DNA of 64,000 nucleotides from an uncultured Alistipes sp. (lineage in GTDB: Bacteria; Bacteroidota; Bacteroidia; Bacteroidales; Rikenellaceae), in assembly GCA_947623965.1 (NCBI GenBank), contig CANQIF010000008.1:1-64000 (forward strand). Reading direction: 5' to 3'. Below are positions 46,062 through 56,584 of the stretch, one piece after another (the stretch's first letter is position 1; each line of letters opens with the position of its first letter). The position numbers were made by a program, and so were the translations under genes. The notes under the pieces are model-generated. The model searched no databases and was not told the origin of the DNA. It was given only the letters and a program-made list of their open reading frames with translations.

Positions 46062-48461
46062 ATGAAAATCGCTTTCAACAACTTTCTGACAACGCTCCGC
46101 CGCTACAAGACGGCCTCGGTGCTCAACATCGTCGGCCTGACACTCGCCTTCACGGCCTTCTACGTCATCGCCTCGCAGGTGTGGTACTCGATGACCTACA
46201 ACCGCGCCATCGCGCATGCCGACCGCATCTACCTCCTCACCCCGCAATGGAATTCGCACGATGCCGAGAACGCCACCTGGTCGGCGAACTGCCCGATGCC
46301 CGTCACGATTGAGACCTTCGGCCTTTCGCCCGACGTCGAGATCGGCGGCTGCATGCGGCTTTACCCGACCACCGGGCACGTATGGCGCCGCCGCAGCGAG
46401 TACAACTTCGACAAGTATTCCTTCCACGTGCACAAGGCGACGCCCGAAATCGTCGACCTCTTCTCGTTCCGCACCGTGGCGGGCGACCTGAAGGGGTTCG
46501 CCGAGCCCCGGACGCTCATTCTCTCCCGCTCGGCCGCCGAGCAGCTGCAGCTCGGGGTCGGCGATCCGCTCTTCCTCGAAGGCGGCCAATGGTTCGACAG
46601 CGGAAAGCCCGAAGCGCTCTATACCGTCGTCGGCATCTTCGAGGACTTCCCGCGCAACACGCTGCTCCACGACAAACACATCTTCTACTGCAATGAGGAG
46701 GAGGGCGACCAGTCGAACTCCAACTGGAACAACTCGTTCTTCGTCCGGCTGAAGGAGGGCGCCGACCCGCAGGGCTTCATCGACATCTGGCAGAACCGCT
46801 ACGCCTCGTGGTACCTCGGCATGATGCAGAAGTGGCGCGAACGCCATCCCGAGTACACCTACGAGGAGGGCGAAGAGCTCCAGCCCCTGCAGCTCGCGGC
46901 GATCGACGAGATGTATTACGGCACACGGATCGACAGCCGAGGACTCGAGCAGGGGAGCGCCGGCTCGACCCTGACGCTCGTAGCCATCGCCCTCGCGATC
47001 GTCGCGATCGCCTTCATCAACTTCGTCAACTTCTTTCTGGCGCTCGTCCCCGTCCGCATGCGGGCCGTAAACATCTGCAAAGTCTTCGGCGCCGGCCGCG
47101 GCACGCTGCGCCGCAGCTTCCTCTTCGAGGCGATCGGGCTGGTCGGCGTCGCGATGGCGGCGATGCTCTACCTGATGATCGCCGTGCAGGAGACCCCGAT
47201 CGCCGACTGCGTCACCTCGTCGCTGGCGTTGGCCGACAACCTGCCCGTCATCGCCCTCATGGGCACGATCCTCGTCGTCATGGCCCTCACGGCCGCCGCC
47301 TGGCCCGCCTTCTACATCACGCGTTTCAACGCCTCGATGGCTGTCCGCGCGGGCTTCGCCGGGTCGCAGGCGGGGCGGCGGCTGCGTTCGCTGCTCGTCG
47401 GCGTGCAGTTCACCGTCTCGATGATCCTCATCATCCTTTCGGCCATCTTCTACCTGCAATACCGCCACATGCTCCGCGAGGAGATCGGCTTCGACCGCGA
47501 GAACATCCTCACCTTCGAAAACTACCAGCTGCGCTCGCACTGCAACGCGGTGATCGAGCGGCTCGAGCAATACCCCGACGTCGCGGGGGTCACCGCTTCG
47601 AAGAACATCATTCTCGGCTCGAACTCGATCTGGGGCCGCGAATACAAGGACAAAATGTACCAGCTCTACGTGTGGAGCGTCCGCTACAACCTGCCCGAAG
47701 TCCTCGGCATCGGCATGGTGCAGGGCAACGCGTTCACGCCCCAGTCGTCCGCCCGCCGCGAAATGCTCATCTCCGAAAAGCTGCACCGCGAAATCGGGCT
47801 CTCCCTCGACGAAGAAATCAACAAAAACCGCATCTGCGGCATCATGAAAGAGGTCCGGCTGCTGCCTGTGAGCGATCCGGCGGTCTACTCGGCGCTGCTG
47901 TGCAACAGCTCGGACGGATTCTACACCTTCTACCTCCGGCTGCGGGCAGGCGCCGACATCGAGGCAGCCTGCGACTACATCCGCGAAACGGTCGGCGAGT
48001 TCGCCCCCGACAGCGACGAGCCCGAGATCCGGCTGCTGGACGAGGTGATCGCCAAATTCTACGAATCGACCAAAAAGCAGACGGTCATCGTCACCCTCTT
48101 CGCGCTGCTGGCCGTCGTCATTTCGCTCATGGGCGTCTTCGGCGTCGTGCTCTTCGAGACGCAGCACCGCCGCCGCGAAATCGCCGTGCGCAAGGTCTTC
48201 GGCGCCTCGACCGCCTCGCTCGTCGGGATACTCAACCGCCGCTACGCGGCCATCGCCGCCCTCTGCTTCGTCATCGCCGCCCCCGTCGCCCGGTACGCGG
48301 CCGAGCGTTGGCTCTCGCAGTTCGCCAGCCGCATCGGGATGCCGTACTGGATCTTCTTCGCTGCCGGCGCCCTGGTCCTCGCATTGACCGTCGGGCTCGT
48401 GACGCTCCGCAGCTGGCACGCGGCGAACGAGAACCCGTCGCACGTAATGAAAACCAACTGA
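46062..48461 (+). CDS. FtsX/MacB-type ABC permease E, paralog of A
   Basis: A 799-residue double-FtsX permease. Its opening MKIAFNNFLTTLRRYKTASV and many later blocks (INFVNFFLALVPVRMRAVN, AVRAGFAGSQAGRRLR, QHRRREIAVRKVFGAS) repeat permease A with moderate divergence. This marks it as the duplicate of A. Both FtsX domains and both periplasmic domains are complete. Permease F follows 23 bp later, as B follows A. Confidence 0.92.
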   Translation: MKIAFNNFLTTLRRYKTASVLNIVGLTLAFTAFYVIASQVWYSMTYNRAIAHADRIYLLTPQWNSHDAENATWSANCPMPVTIETFGLSPDVEIGGCMRLYPTTGHVWRRRSEYNFDKYSFHVHKATPEIVDLFSFRTVAGDLKGFAEPRTLILSRSAAEQLQLGVGDPLFLEGGQWFDSGKPEALYTVVGIFEDFPRNTLLHDKHIFYCNEEEGDQSNSNWNNSFFVRLKEGADPQGFIDIWQNRYASWYLGMMQKWRERHPEYTYEEGEELQPLQLAAIDEMYYGTRIDSRGLEQGSAGSTLTLVAIALAIVAIAFINFVNFFLALVPVRMRAVNICKVFGAGRGTLRRSFLFEAIGLVGVAMAAMLYLMIAVQETPIADCVTSSLALADNLPVIALMGTILVVMALTAAAWPAFYITRFNASMAVRAGFAGSQAGRRLRSLLVGVQFTVSMILIILSAIFYLQYRHMLREEIGFDRENILTFENYQLRSHCNAVIERLEQYPDVAGVTASKNIILGSNSIWGREYKDKMYQLYVWSVRYNLPEVLGIGMVQGNAFTPQSSARREMLISEKLHREIGLSLDEEINKNRICGIMKEVRLLPVSDPAVYSALLCNSSDGFYTFYLRLRAGADIEAACDYIRETVGEFAPDSDEPEIRLLDEVIAKFYESTKKQTVIVTLFALLAVVISLMGVFGVVLFETQHRRREIAVRKVFGASTASLVGILNRRYAAIAALCFVIAAPVARYAAERWLSQFASRIGMPYWIFFAAGALVLALTVGLVTLRSWHAANENPSHVMKTN

Positions 48462-48484
48462 CGACACGAAAAAAACACGGAACC

Positions 48485-50884
48485 ATGTATTTCCGCAATT
48501 TTCTGACACTGCTGCGCCGCTACTCCGCCTCCTCGGCGCTGAACATCGCCGGCCTGGGCATCGCCTTCGCCGCCGTCTATCTGATCGCCGTCCAGGTACA
48601 CTACGACTTTTCGTACAACCGGCGGGTTCCCGAATCCGGGCGCACCTACCGGCTCGAGCATCCCAGCTGGTACAACGAGGGGCGGCGGGCGATGACGTGG
48701 GACCGGACCATCCCGCAGGAGCTCTGCAGCGAAATTCCCGAGATCGAGGCGGGCGGCTCGATCCTCCTCCGAGGGACCGATACGGAGTTTTCGATCAAGC
48801 GCCGCCACTCGATCGACAACTTCACCCTCTGCCTCTCGAAAGGCGAGCGCGAGGGGCTCGACGTCTTCGGGCTCCGGGCCGCCGCGGGGTCGTTCGACGC
48901 GCTGCGAAGCCCCGACGACCTGATGCTCAAGGCCTCGACCGCCGCCCGCCTCGGGTTGGAGGTCGGCGACCGGCTCCACCTCGGCCTGGGGGCCGAGAGC
49001 GACCGGAGCTTCACGCTCGTCGCCCTCTTCGATGATCTCCGGTCGCCGGGCTTCTTCGACGACCTCGACGGCTTCGTGCCGGTACCACCGGCCGAGGAGG
49101 TGCCCTCCAACATCTGGCAAGACTGCTTCTACCTGCGGCTCGCCGCCGGCAGCGATCCCGCCGCCGTGCAGGAGAAGATGCGCGAACGGCTCGTGCAACT
49201 GCTTAAAGACGAATGCGAATCGCCGGAATAGCTCGACGTTCAGTTGAAGCTGCTCTCACCGACGCTCAACCCCCTCACGGAGCTCTATTTCGCCGAAGAG
49301 GTCGAGGGGAGAGACGCGGCGAAGGGAAACCGCACGACCACCTGGACGCTGCTGTCGATCGCCGTGCTGATCCTCGCGGTCGCCTTCATCAACTTCGTCA
49401 ACTTCTTCTTCGCCCTCATCCCGGTGCGTATCCGGGCGATCAACATCGGCAAGATCTTCGGCGCCCCGCAATGGAAGCTGCGCATCGGCCTGCTCTTCGA
49501 GACCGCCGGGTTGATCTTCTCGGCTGCCGTCATCGCCTTCGGGCTGGCGGTGATCTTCGCCGACACGCCGCTGGCCGCCTACCTTACGGCCCCGATCTTC
49601 GCCGAGTGGCGCCTGGCCGCGGGGCTGCTGGCCCTCGCCTTAGCGACCGGCGTCGCCGCGAGCCTCTATCCCGCCTGGTACCTCACCCGCTTTCCGCCCC
49701 TGCTGGTCGTCACGGGGTCGTTCCGGGCGACCGATGCGGGGCGGCGGCTGCGCTACCTGCTGGTGGGCGTGCAGTATACGATCGCACTCGTGTTGATCGC
49801 GGCCACGCTGACGATCCACCGGCAGCACCGCTACATGATGCGCTACGACATGGGCTTCGACCGCGAAGAGCTCTACAGCGTCACCGTTCCGCAGGAGGCG
49901 CTGCCGAACTTCGAGCGGCGCGACGCCCTCATCGGCCAGCTGCGGGCGAATCCCGAGGTGGCCGAGGTCGCAGCGGCAGACGGCGAAATCGTGGCTCCGG
50001 AGCGCAACGGCTGGGGCTACACCGATCCCGAAACGGGAAAACTGAATCTTTTCAACAGTTGCCGCGTGTCCTGGAATTTCCTGGAGATGATGGAGATCAA
50101 CCTGCTGGATGGACGCCAGTTCGTCCAAACGGATGAGGCGGCCGATGGGGAGCTCTTCATCGCCAACGAGACGGCGAAACGGCAATTCGGCCTGACCCTC
50201 AAAACACAGTTCCCGAGCAGCGACGGCAGCACGTCCCGGATGATCGGTTTCTGCGAAGATTTCCACTTCAAACCGATGCAATTCGGTTTGGAGCCCTTCC
50301 TCTTCACCGTCAGCCGGCGCTCCAAGCCCGTCCCGAACCACCTCTACATCCGCATGGCGGCGGGTGTCGCCACCGACCGGGCGCGCGACTGCATCCGCCG
50401 CACGATCCTCGGGTTCGACCCCTCGATCGAGCCGGAGCGGATCGAGCCGCGCTTCATCGACGAAGAGCTCGAAAGCAATTACCAGCAAGAGCGGAAGCTC
50501 TCGACGCTCGTGCTGCTCTTCTCGATGCTCTCGATCCTGATCGCCATGATGGGGGTCTTCGGGCTGGTGCTCTTCGAGACGCAGTGCCGCCGCCGCGAGA
50601 TCGGCATCCGCCGCGTGAACGGCGCCACGGTAGGGGAGATCCTCGCCCTTTTCAACCGCCAGTTCCTCCGCATCGTCCTTCTCTGCGCCGTCGTGGCGAT
50701 CCCTGCCGGGTATGCGATCCTCGACCGCTGGCTCTCGCAATTCGCCTACCGCACGCCGATCGCTTGGTGGATCTTCGTCGCGGCCTTCGCTGTTGTCACC
50801 GTCATCACGGTCGCCACGGTGACGGCCCGCAGCTGGCACGCCGCCACCGAGAACCCGTCGCACGTGATGAAGGCCAACAACTGA
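48485..50884 (+). pseudogene. FtsX/MacB-type ABC permease F interrupted by one in-frame TAG
   Basis: The frame starts at ATG 48485 and runs in a single frame to TGA at 50884 (800 codons), except for one TAG at 49229-49231. Before the stop are the first membrane helix and first periplasmic domain (MYFRNFLTLLRRYSASSALN, YRLEHPSWYNE). After it the protein continues in the same frame with LSPTLNPLTELYF, both FtsX regions and the normal C-terminus ENPSHVMKAN. The paralogous permease B reads straight through at this point. There is no frameshift and no second lesion. It is either a very young pseudogene, a sequencing error, or read through. Confidence 0.85.
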
Positions 50885-50912
50885 CCGGAGCGGGACGGGC
50901 GACAGTTCCGGT

Positions 50913-50957
50913 AAAAAACGGCGTCCGACCTTTGGCAGGTCGGACGCCGCATTTTTT
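50913..50957. terminator. strong bidirectional terminator ending the export operon
   Basis: A perfect 13-bp stem (50919-50931 and 50937-50949) with a 5-nt loop is flanked by an A-run and a T-run. It separates convergent permease F and the DUF1537 kinase. Confidence 0.9.
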
Positions 50958-50969
50958 CGTTTGCGAACC

Positions 50970-52112
50970 TTACACGAAGGTCGGCCCCCAGTCGTAGCTG
51001 CCGGGCTTGAAGGTAAGGTGTACGCCGGCAGCGGGGCAGTGGAGCCGCACGACCCCGGGAGCGATCTGGTCGGAGACGGTGAAATCCCGCCAGCCGAGCG
51101 CATCGAGGATCGCATAGGCCGTAGCGCCGCCCTCGATCACCAACTCCTCGGGGCGCTCCGTCCGGACCAACTCGGCGACGGTCGTAGCCATGGCAGCCCG
51201 GAGATGCCGCGCCCGGGCTCCGTCCACCTGCACCTGCTGCGGAATGTGCAGCAGAAGTGCTCCGGCACGCTCCGCCCGGCACGCCGCGATCCACGCAGCC
51301 GGCTCGCCGCCCTCGAAGACGGCATCGGGCATCGGCACGACCGCCACCCGGCGGCGCCGGAACCAGGGCTCGGCCGTCAGGTCGTGCCGCACGGTGCTGC
51401 CCAACACGATCAACGCGCACCGGTCGCCCAACCCCGCAAAGGGGGGCAGGGGGCGTTCTGTAAACCCTTCGCGGCGCAGCAGCGCCCGAAAAGCATCGGC
51501 CGCCCCGGCCAGCAGCAGCGGTTCCGCACCGAAGCGGGCCAAAAAGCGGTCGACCGCCGCCTCGTCGGGCATCTCGCCGATCGAGATGCCCCGTTCGAGC
51601 CGCTCCGCATCGGGCGCCACGCAGCGAAGATCGGCACCGCCGCCGAGGAGCTGCACGACATCGGCCGTCACGGCCGGGAATTCGGGATCGTTCCGAAAGA
51701 GGGTCCGATCAATCGGCACGCCGCCGATCAAATAGCGTCCGCCAACGATGCATCGCCCCTTCGAGGGGTTGGCCGGCAGCAGCAGGGCCCGGTCGAAGCC
51801 CGCCCGCAGCAGCTCGCGCAGCTCGGCGGCGAGGTGGCCGCGCAGCGCCGAATCGGTCTTTTTGAAGAGGCGCACGCCGTCGAGCGCCCCGGACCGCGCA
51901 AGGTCGCGCAGCCGGTCGACGATCGCCGCCGTGGCTGCCACCGCCTCCTGCCGTGACATCGAGCGGGTGTCGGTCGCCAGCACGCAGACCTCCCCGTCGC
52001 CCGTCAATCGGTCAGCCGAAGTGGTGAAGCGCACGCGGCAGCCGAAACCGAGCGCGACACCCGCCATTTCGGCGGCGCCCGTAATATCGTCGGCTATGAC
52101 CAGCAGTTTCAT
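50970..52112 (-). CDS. DUF1537 acid-sugar kinase, short form
   Basis: A 380-residue four-carbon acid sugar kinase-family protein with N-terminal VIADDITGAAEMA and KKTDSALRGHLAAEL. The C-terminal nucleotide domain contains LVIEGGATAYAIL and a C-terminal FKPGSYDWG. Family members phosphorylate D-threonate, D-erythronate or similar acids. Downstream position in a cluster with a PdxA-family dehydrogenase matches the known kinase-dehydrogenase pair that turns tetronates into dihydroxyacetone phosphate and CO2. It is separated from that gene by 549 bp of repeat DNA. It differs clearly from the longer DUF1537 protein near 27 kb. Confidence 0.88.
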   Translation of the reverse strand: MKLLVIADDITGAAEMAGVALGFGCRVRFTTSADRLTGDGEVCVLATDTRSMSRQEAVAATAAIVDRLRDLARSGALDGVRLFKKTDSALRGHLAAELRELLRAGFDRALLLPANPSKGRCIVGGRYLIGGVPIDRTLFRNDPEFPAVTADVVQLLGGGADLRCVAPDAERLERGISIGEMPDEAAVDRFLARFGAEPLLLAGAADAFRALLRREGFTERPLPPFAGLGDRCALIVLGSTVRHDLTAEPWFRRRRVAVVPMPDAVFEGGEPAAWIAACRAERAGALLLHIPQQVQVDGARARHLRAAMATTVAELVRTERPEELVIEGGATAYAILDALGWRDFTVSDQIAPGVVRLHCPAAGVHLTFKPGSYDWGPTFV

Positions 52113-52192
52113 GCGATTGTTCGTTTTTTCAATGTTCGTCGGTCGTGTTCGAACGCAAGTTTTTCTTGTGACTGAAATCTGACTCGAGGTCA

Positions 52193-52645
52193 GCGGGCTG
52201 CAGTGTTATTCCGGCCCGTCAGGACCGGCAGCCCGCAGTCCCGGTTACGGAGGGGGCAAATTCGGTCGCAGAGCGACCGGCAGCCCGCAGCCGCCGGTTT
52301 GGGTGGAAGGTGTTTTGCCGCAAATTCGATTGTGAAGCAATCGGCAGCCCGCAGCCGCCCCCGGGCGGAGGGCTGCATCTTCGCGTCCCGCAGGTCCGCT
52401 CGTGCAGGCCCGTCCGCTCGGCTGCGGGCTTGCCTCTCAACAAGGCCTTTCCGATTCGACTGCAGGCTCTTTTGCACGGGATCGATGCCGCAGGCATCGG
52501 CGGGCCGCAGCCTCCCGGCGGCGAAGGCCCGCAATTCGCGTCCCGCAGGTCCGCTTCGAGCGTGCCTTCCGCAGGCTGCAGCCCGAATTTAATTTTGAAT
52601 CTTGAATTTTGAATGCTGAATTTGCGGCTTCCACGAAGCCGCCGC
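52193..52645. repeat. tandem cluster of GC-rich hairpin repeats
   Basis: Nearly the whole gap between the kinase and PdxA genes is repeat DNA. Hairpins in order are CCGGCCC-GTCA-GGACCGG with one mismatch (52211-52228), CGGTCGC-AGA-GCGACCG (52263-52279), CGATTGT-GAA-GCAATCG (52327-52343), CGATGCC-GCA-GGCATCG (52483-52499) and GCGGCTTC-CAC-GAAGCCGC (52624-52642). The first three each precede GGCAGCCCGCAG. An ATTC-rich tract sits at 52586-52623. No gene is seen. Confidence 0.8.
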
Positions 52646-52661
52646 AGCCCGCCCCCTGTCT

Positions 52662-53696
52662 TTACCGCTTTCTGTTCTTGGCCATCAAAGCCGCATACTC
52701 GATCGACATCAGCATCGCATCGGGGTTGGCGATTCCCTTGCCGGCCACGTCGAACGCCGTGCCGTGATCGACCGATACGCGAATGATCGGCAGACCGAGG
52801 GTAATGTTAACCCCCTTGACGGCCACCATGCGCTGCGTCTTGCGGTCCCACTCGAAGCCGCCCACCTTGAAGGCGATGTGGCCCTGGTCGTGGTACATGG
52901 CCACGCATCCGTCGAACTGTCCCGACCGGGCGCGCGAAAAGAGCGAATCGGGCGGCACGGGCCCCTCGACGTTCCAGCCGCGGGCGCGCATCTCCTCGAT
53001 CGCAGGAATGATCTCGCGGATCTCCTCGTCGCCGAAGAGGCCCCCTTCGCCTGCGTGGGGATTCAGTCCGGCGACACCGATGTGCGGATCGGCGATCCCG
53101 AAGCTGCGGCAGGCATCGAGTATGAGCTCCGTCACGGCGATCACGCGCTCCTTCCGGACGCGGTCGCAGGCCTCGCGCAGCGAGACGTGCGTCGAGACGT
53201 GGATCACGCGCATGCGGTCATCGGCCAGCAGCATGGCATACTTCTTCGTTCCCGTGTAGTGGGCGTAGATCTCCGTGTGGCCGGCGAAGTCGTGGCCGGC
53301 GACATGCAGCGCCTCCTTGTTGAGCGGAGCCGTCACCGTGCCGTCCACTTCGCCTTTCATCGCCAGCTCGATCGCTGTGCGGACCGCCTCGAAAGCGGCA
53401 TGGCCGCACTGGGCCGAGACGACGCCGTAGGCGAACGACGCCGCGTCGATGAGCTTCAGATCGAAGACATCGACCGTTCCGCGCTCGAAGCGGGCGTCGG
53501 CCACGCACCCGACGGGGCGCACCTTCAGATCGACACCGGCCGAGCGGATGCCCAACTCCATCATGGCGGCATCGCCGACCACCAACGGGCGGCACAGCGT
53601 GTAGGGCTGCTCCTGCGCGAGCGACATGGCGATGATCTCGGGGCCGACCCCCGCGGGGTCGCCCATCGTAATGGCTAAAATCGGTAAGGTATTCAT
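52662..53696 (-). CDS. pdxA: PdxA-family 4-phospho-tetronate dehydrogenase
   Basis: A 344-residue enzyme of the PdxA family. Marks are the N-terminal ITMGDPAGVGPEI, TAPLNKEAL, the metal-binding GHTEIYAHYTG, LNPHAGEGG, YHDQGHIAFK and SVDHGTAFDVAGKG. PdxA proper makes a vitamin B6 precursor, whereas the PdxA2 branch oxidises 4-phospho-D-threonate or -erythronate to dihydroxyacetone phosphate. The neighbours (DUF1537 kinase, dehydrogenase, transporter) favour the second role. ATG 53696 is chosen; an earlier ATG at 53732 would overlap the upstream gene. The symbol names the family, not a proven B6 function. Confidence 0.9.
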   Translation of the reverse strand: MNTLPILAITMGDPAGVGPEIIAMSLAQEQPYTLCRPLVVGDAAMMELGIRSAGVDLKVRPVGCVADARFERGTVDVFDLKLIDAASFAYGVVSAQCGHAAFEAVRTAIELAMKGEVDGTVTAPLNKEALHVAGHDFAGHTEIYAHYTGTKKYAMLLADDRMRVIHVSTHVSLREACDRVRKERVIAVTELILDACRSFGIADPHIGVAGLNPHAGEGGLFGDEEIREIIPAIEEMRARGWNVEGPVPPDSLFSRARSGQFDGCVAMYHDQGHIAFKVGGFEWDRKTQRMVAVKGVNITLGLPIIRVSVDHGTAFDVAGKGIANPDAMLMSIEYAALMAKNRKR

Positions 53697-53700
53697 CGGA

Positions 53701-54849
53701 TCAATAGAGTTCGTTATAGATTGCGACTGCATCCGCGCGGGTCACCTCGCGCGGGTTGTTCACCAGTAGGCGCGTCACCTTCATCGCGGCGTCGGCCAGC
53801 TCGCCGACCTTCTCGCGGCCGATGCCCAGCTCCGTGAGGGTCGCGGGAATGCCGCAGCGCTTCGAAAGCTCCGCGATCCGCTCCACGCCGCGGCGGGCCG
53901 CCTCCTCGGTCGTAAGACCCGTGCAATCGACACCGACGGCATGGGCGATGGCGGCGTGCTTCTCCCAGTCGGACGACATGTTGAAGCGCATCACCGTCGG
54001 CAGCAGGATGGCATTCGCCAGTCCGTGCGAAATATGGTATTCGCCGCCCAGCGGGTAGGAGAGGGCGTGCACGGCCGCCGTGTTGACCGGCGCGAGGCAG
54101 AGGCCGCCGTAGTAGCTGCCCAGCGAGAGGGCCGTCCGCGCCTCGCGGTCGCTGCCGTCTTTCACGGCACGTTCGAGGTTGGCAGCGATAAGTTCGATGC
54201 CCGTCAGCGCATAGCGGTCCACGACGGGGTGGGCGAAGCGGTTCGTGAAGGCCTCGATGCAGTGCGTCAGGGCATCCATGCCCGTCTCGGCCGTAATCCG
54301 GGCCGGCACGGTCAGCGTCAGCAGCGGATCGATGTAGGCGGCGTCGGCCAGCAGGTGGGGGCTGACGATCCCCTTCTTGAGCTTCTCGGCCCGGTCGAGC
54401 AGAATGGCATTGGGTGACACTTCGCTGCCCGTGCCCGACGTGGTCGGCAGGCAGGCGCACCACAAACCGCGCCGCTCGACGAGCCCCGTGCCGAAGCAGT
54501 CGGCCACGCGCTGGCGGCTCGGCGCGAAGACGGCCGCCACCTTGGCCGTGTCGAGCACGCTGCCGCCGCCGATGCCGGCGACGCTGTCGGCTCCGAACGT
54601 GCGCGCCTCCTCGATGATCCCCACGACCTCATCGAGGGCCGGTTCGGCCGTGATGCGGTCGTAGATGCGCACTTCGGCGCCGCCCTGTTCGATCCGGGCC
54701 ACCGTGTCGGCGATGAGCGGACGGATCGGAGGCGCCGTCAGCAGGAAGAGTTTGCGGAATCCGTGTGCAAGGAACTCGTCGGCGAATCGCTCGGCGGCAC
54801 CCTCGCCGAACACGACGCGCGAGGGTTGTTGCAAGGTTACGATTTTCAT
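53701..54849 (-). CDS. iron-containing alcohol dehydrogenase
   Basis: A 382-residue group III alcohol dehydrogenase. The dinucleotide-binding region has GIGGGSVLDTAK and PTTSGTGSEVSP. The metal-binding part has ETGMDALTHCIEAF and the histidine segments YHISHGLANAILLP and AVHALSYPLGG. Enzymes of this family reduce aldehydes or oxidise hydroxy acids with NAD(P)H, as in maleylacetate and lactaldehyde reductases. It is 4 bp upstream of PdxA and probably handles an aldehyde or hydroxy-acid intermediate of the same pathway. Confidence 0.92.
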   Translation of the reverse strand: MKIVTLQQPSRVVFGEGAAERFADEFLAHGFRKLFLLTAPPIRPLIADTVARIEQGGAEVRIYDRITAEPALDEVVGIIEEARTFGADSVAGIGGGSVLDTAKVAAVFAPSRQRVADCFGTGLVERRGLWCACLPTTSGTGSEVSPNAILLDRAEKLKKGIVSPHLLADAAYIDPLLTLTVPARITAETGMDALTHCIEAFTNRFAHPVVDRYALTGIELIAANLERAVKDGSDREARTALSLGSYYGGLCLAPVNTAAVHALSYPLGGEYHISHGLANAILLPTVMRFNMSSDWEKHAAIAHAVGVDCTGLTTEEAARRGVERIAELSKRCGIPATLTELGIGREKVGELADAAMKVTRLLVNNPREVTRADAVAIYNELY

Positions 54850-54908
54850 GGTTGTATGTTGCTTTATGCGTTTCGGGCGCCGGCTGCCGGGCCGGACCCC
54901 GGCGGGAG

Positions 54909-56465
54909 CTATCGTTCCGCCTTCCGTTTTTTGAGGTATCCGTAGATGGTCAGGTTCTCATCGACCTCCTCGCGCGGGAAGAGGTACGAAGCCGCCCAAC
55001 CGACGAAGAAGACGATCAGGTGGCTGTAAACGCCGAGCATCATCTTGTTGTGGGTGAAATTCCACGAACCGAGGTCGAGCAGCAGCTGTTTCTCGCCGCC
55101 GATCATGAACTTCGACGAGGTCAGCACCGCATAGGCCGTGAAGAGGATGCAGGCCGTGAGGCCGACCCACAGCCCCCGCTTGTTGGCGCGGCGCGAGAGC
55201 AGGCCGAGCAGGAAGAGCCCGACGATACCCGACGAGAAGATGGCGTAGAGGCCGAACAGCACGCCGAGGATCCCCTCGCCGTCCCAATAGGCGTAGATCG
55301 CGGCGATGGCGATGGAGGCCGCACCCGCCCCGGCGACGATCCAGCGGCCGAGCGCCAGCCGCTGCCGGTCCGTGCTCTCGGGATGCCGGCGCACGTAGAA
55401 GTCCTGCACGCCGATGGCGGCGAAGCAGTTCAGGTCGGAGTCGAGCGACGAAATGGCGCCCGCCACGAGGGCCGAGATGATAAGGCCTTTCACGCCGATC
55501 GGCAGCTGCGTGGCGATGAAGTAGGGGAAGACGTCGTCCGACTTGATCCCCTCGGGCAGACCGCCCTCGATCCGGTAGTAGGCGTAGAGGCAGGTGCCGA
55601 TGAACATGAAGAGGGTCCAGATGGGGACGCTGGCCAGCACGCCGATGTAGGCCGCCTTCTTGGCCGAGCGGTCGTCGCGGGCCGTGAGGTAGCGCTGCAC
55701 GATCGTCTGGTCGGTGCCGTACTTCTGGATGGCGTAGAAGATGCCGTTCACGACCATCACCCAGAAAGTCAGCTGCACGAAGTCGAAAGCATAGGGACCC
55801 ACGTCGATCTTGTGCGCCTCGCGGGCCACCTCCCAGACGGCTGCCGGGCCGCCCTCGGGGGCGAAGAGGAGGATCGCGGCGCAGGTAAGGCCTCCGGCGA
55901 TGAGGATGAAGCCCTGGATCACGTCCATCCAGACCACCGCTTCGATACCGCCCAGCAGCGTGAGGATCGTCACGGCGATGCCGATGCCGAAGATGATGGC
56001 GTAGATGTTCCAGCCCATGAACTGGGCGATGGCGAGGCTGACGAGGAAGAAGACGGTGCCCATCTTCGAGAAGTGGGTGAGCAGGAAGGCCAGCGAGCCG
56101 TAGAGGCGGGCGCCCCAGCCGAAGCGGCGTTCGAAATATTCATAGGTGCTCAGCTTGATGACGCGCCGGAAGAGCGGCACGATGAACCAGATCATGCCCA
56201 GCAGCACGATCGGCACCATGAGCCCCTGCACGAGCAGGATCCAGTTGCCGCCGTAAGCGGCGCCGGGGTAGGCGAGGAAGGTGACGCTGCTGATGAGCGT
56301 CGCGAAGATCGACATGCCGATCGCCCACGAGGGGAGCGCGCCGCCCGCGGCGAAGTAGCTCGAGGTCGAATTCTGTTTGTGGGCGAAACGCAGGCCGAAG
56401 AGCATCACGAAGACGACGCTCGCGAGGACCAGGGCGATATCGACCCAATGAAGTGAAGGTGTCAT
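54909..56465 (-). CDS. sodium:solute symporter (SSS family)
   Basis: A 518-residue inner-membrane transporter with about 13 hydrophobic helices. Family marks are SYFAAGGALPSWAIGMSIFATLISSVTF near the N-terminus, GGIEAVVWMDVIQGFILIAGG in the middle and SALVAGAISSLDSDLNCFA. It couples sodium entry to uptake of a sugar, sialic acid or sugar acid. Its position between the lyase and the dehydrogenases makes it the likely importer for the substrate of this cluster. Confidence 0.93.
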   Translation of the reverse strand: MTPSLHWVDIALVLASVVFVMLFGLRFAHKQNSTSSYFAAGGALPSWAIGMSIFATLISSVTFLAYPGAAYGGNWILLVQGLMVPIVLLGMIWFIVPLFRRVIKLSTYEYFERRFGWGARLYGSLAFLLTHFSKMGTVFFLVSLAIAQFMGWNIYAIIFGIGIAVTILTLLGGIEAVVWMDVIQGFILIAGGLTCAAILLFAPEGGPAAVWEVAREAHKIDVGPYAFDFVQLTFWVMVVNGIFYAIQKYGTDQTIVQRYLTARDDRSAKKAAYIGVLASVPIWTLFMFIGTCLYAYYRIEGGLPEGIKSDDVFPYFIATQLPIGVKGLIISALVAGAISSLDSDLNCFAAIGVQDFYVRRHPESTDRQRLALGRWIVAGAGAASIAIAAIYAYWDGEGILGVLFGLYAIFSSGIVGLFLLGLLSRRANKRGLWVGLTACILFTAYAVLTSSKFMIGGEKQLLLDLGSWNFTHNKMMLGVYSHLIVFFVGWAASYLFPREEVDENLTIYGYLKKRKAER

Positions 56466-56584
56466 GCAAGAAAGGTTGTTTCGGGTTGGTAGTCTCGTTC
56501 AAAAGCCCCTGTCGGGCGATTGCGGCCGGGAGGGGGCGGCGCCGCGGCGGATGCCGCACGGGCCGCCCCGCTCCGGCAGGCGGG

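Noticed and set aside
45702..48509. A 935-codon open frame on the minus strand opposite permease E
   Set aside because: It is antisense to a conserved permease, crosses the repeat region and has no recognisable domain.
53697..53732. An earlier start for the PdxA-family gene
   Set aside because: It would overlap the upstream dehydrogenase stop, and the conserved PdxA N-terminus begins at the ATG at 53696.
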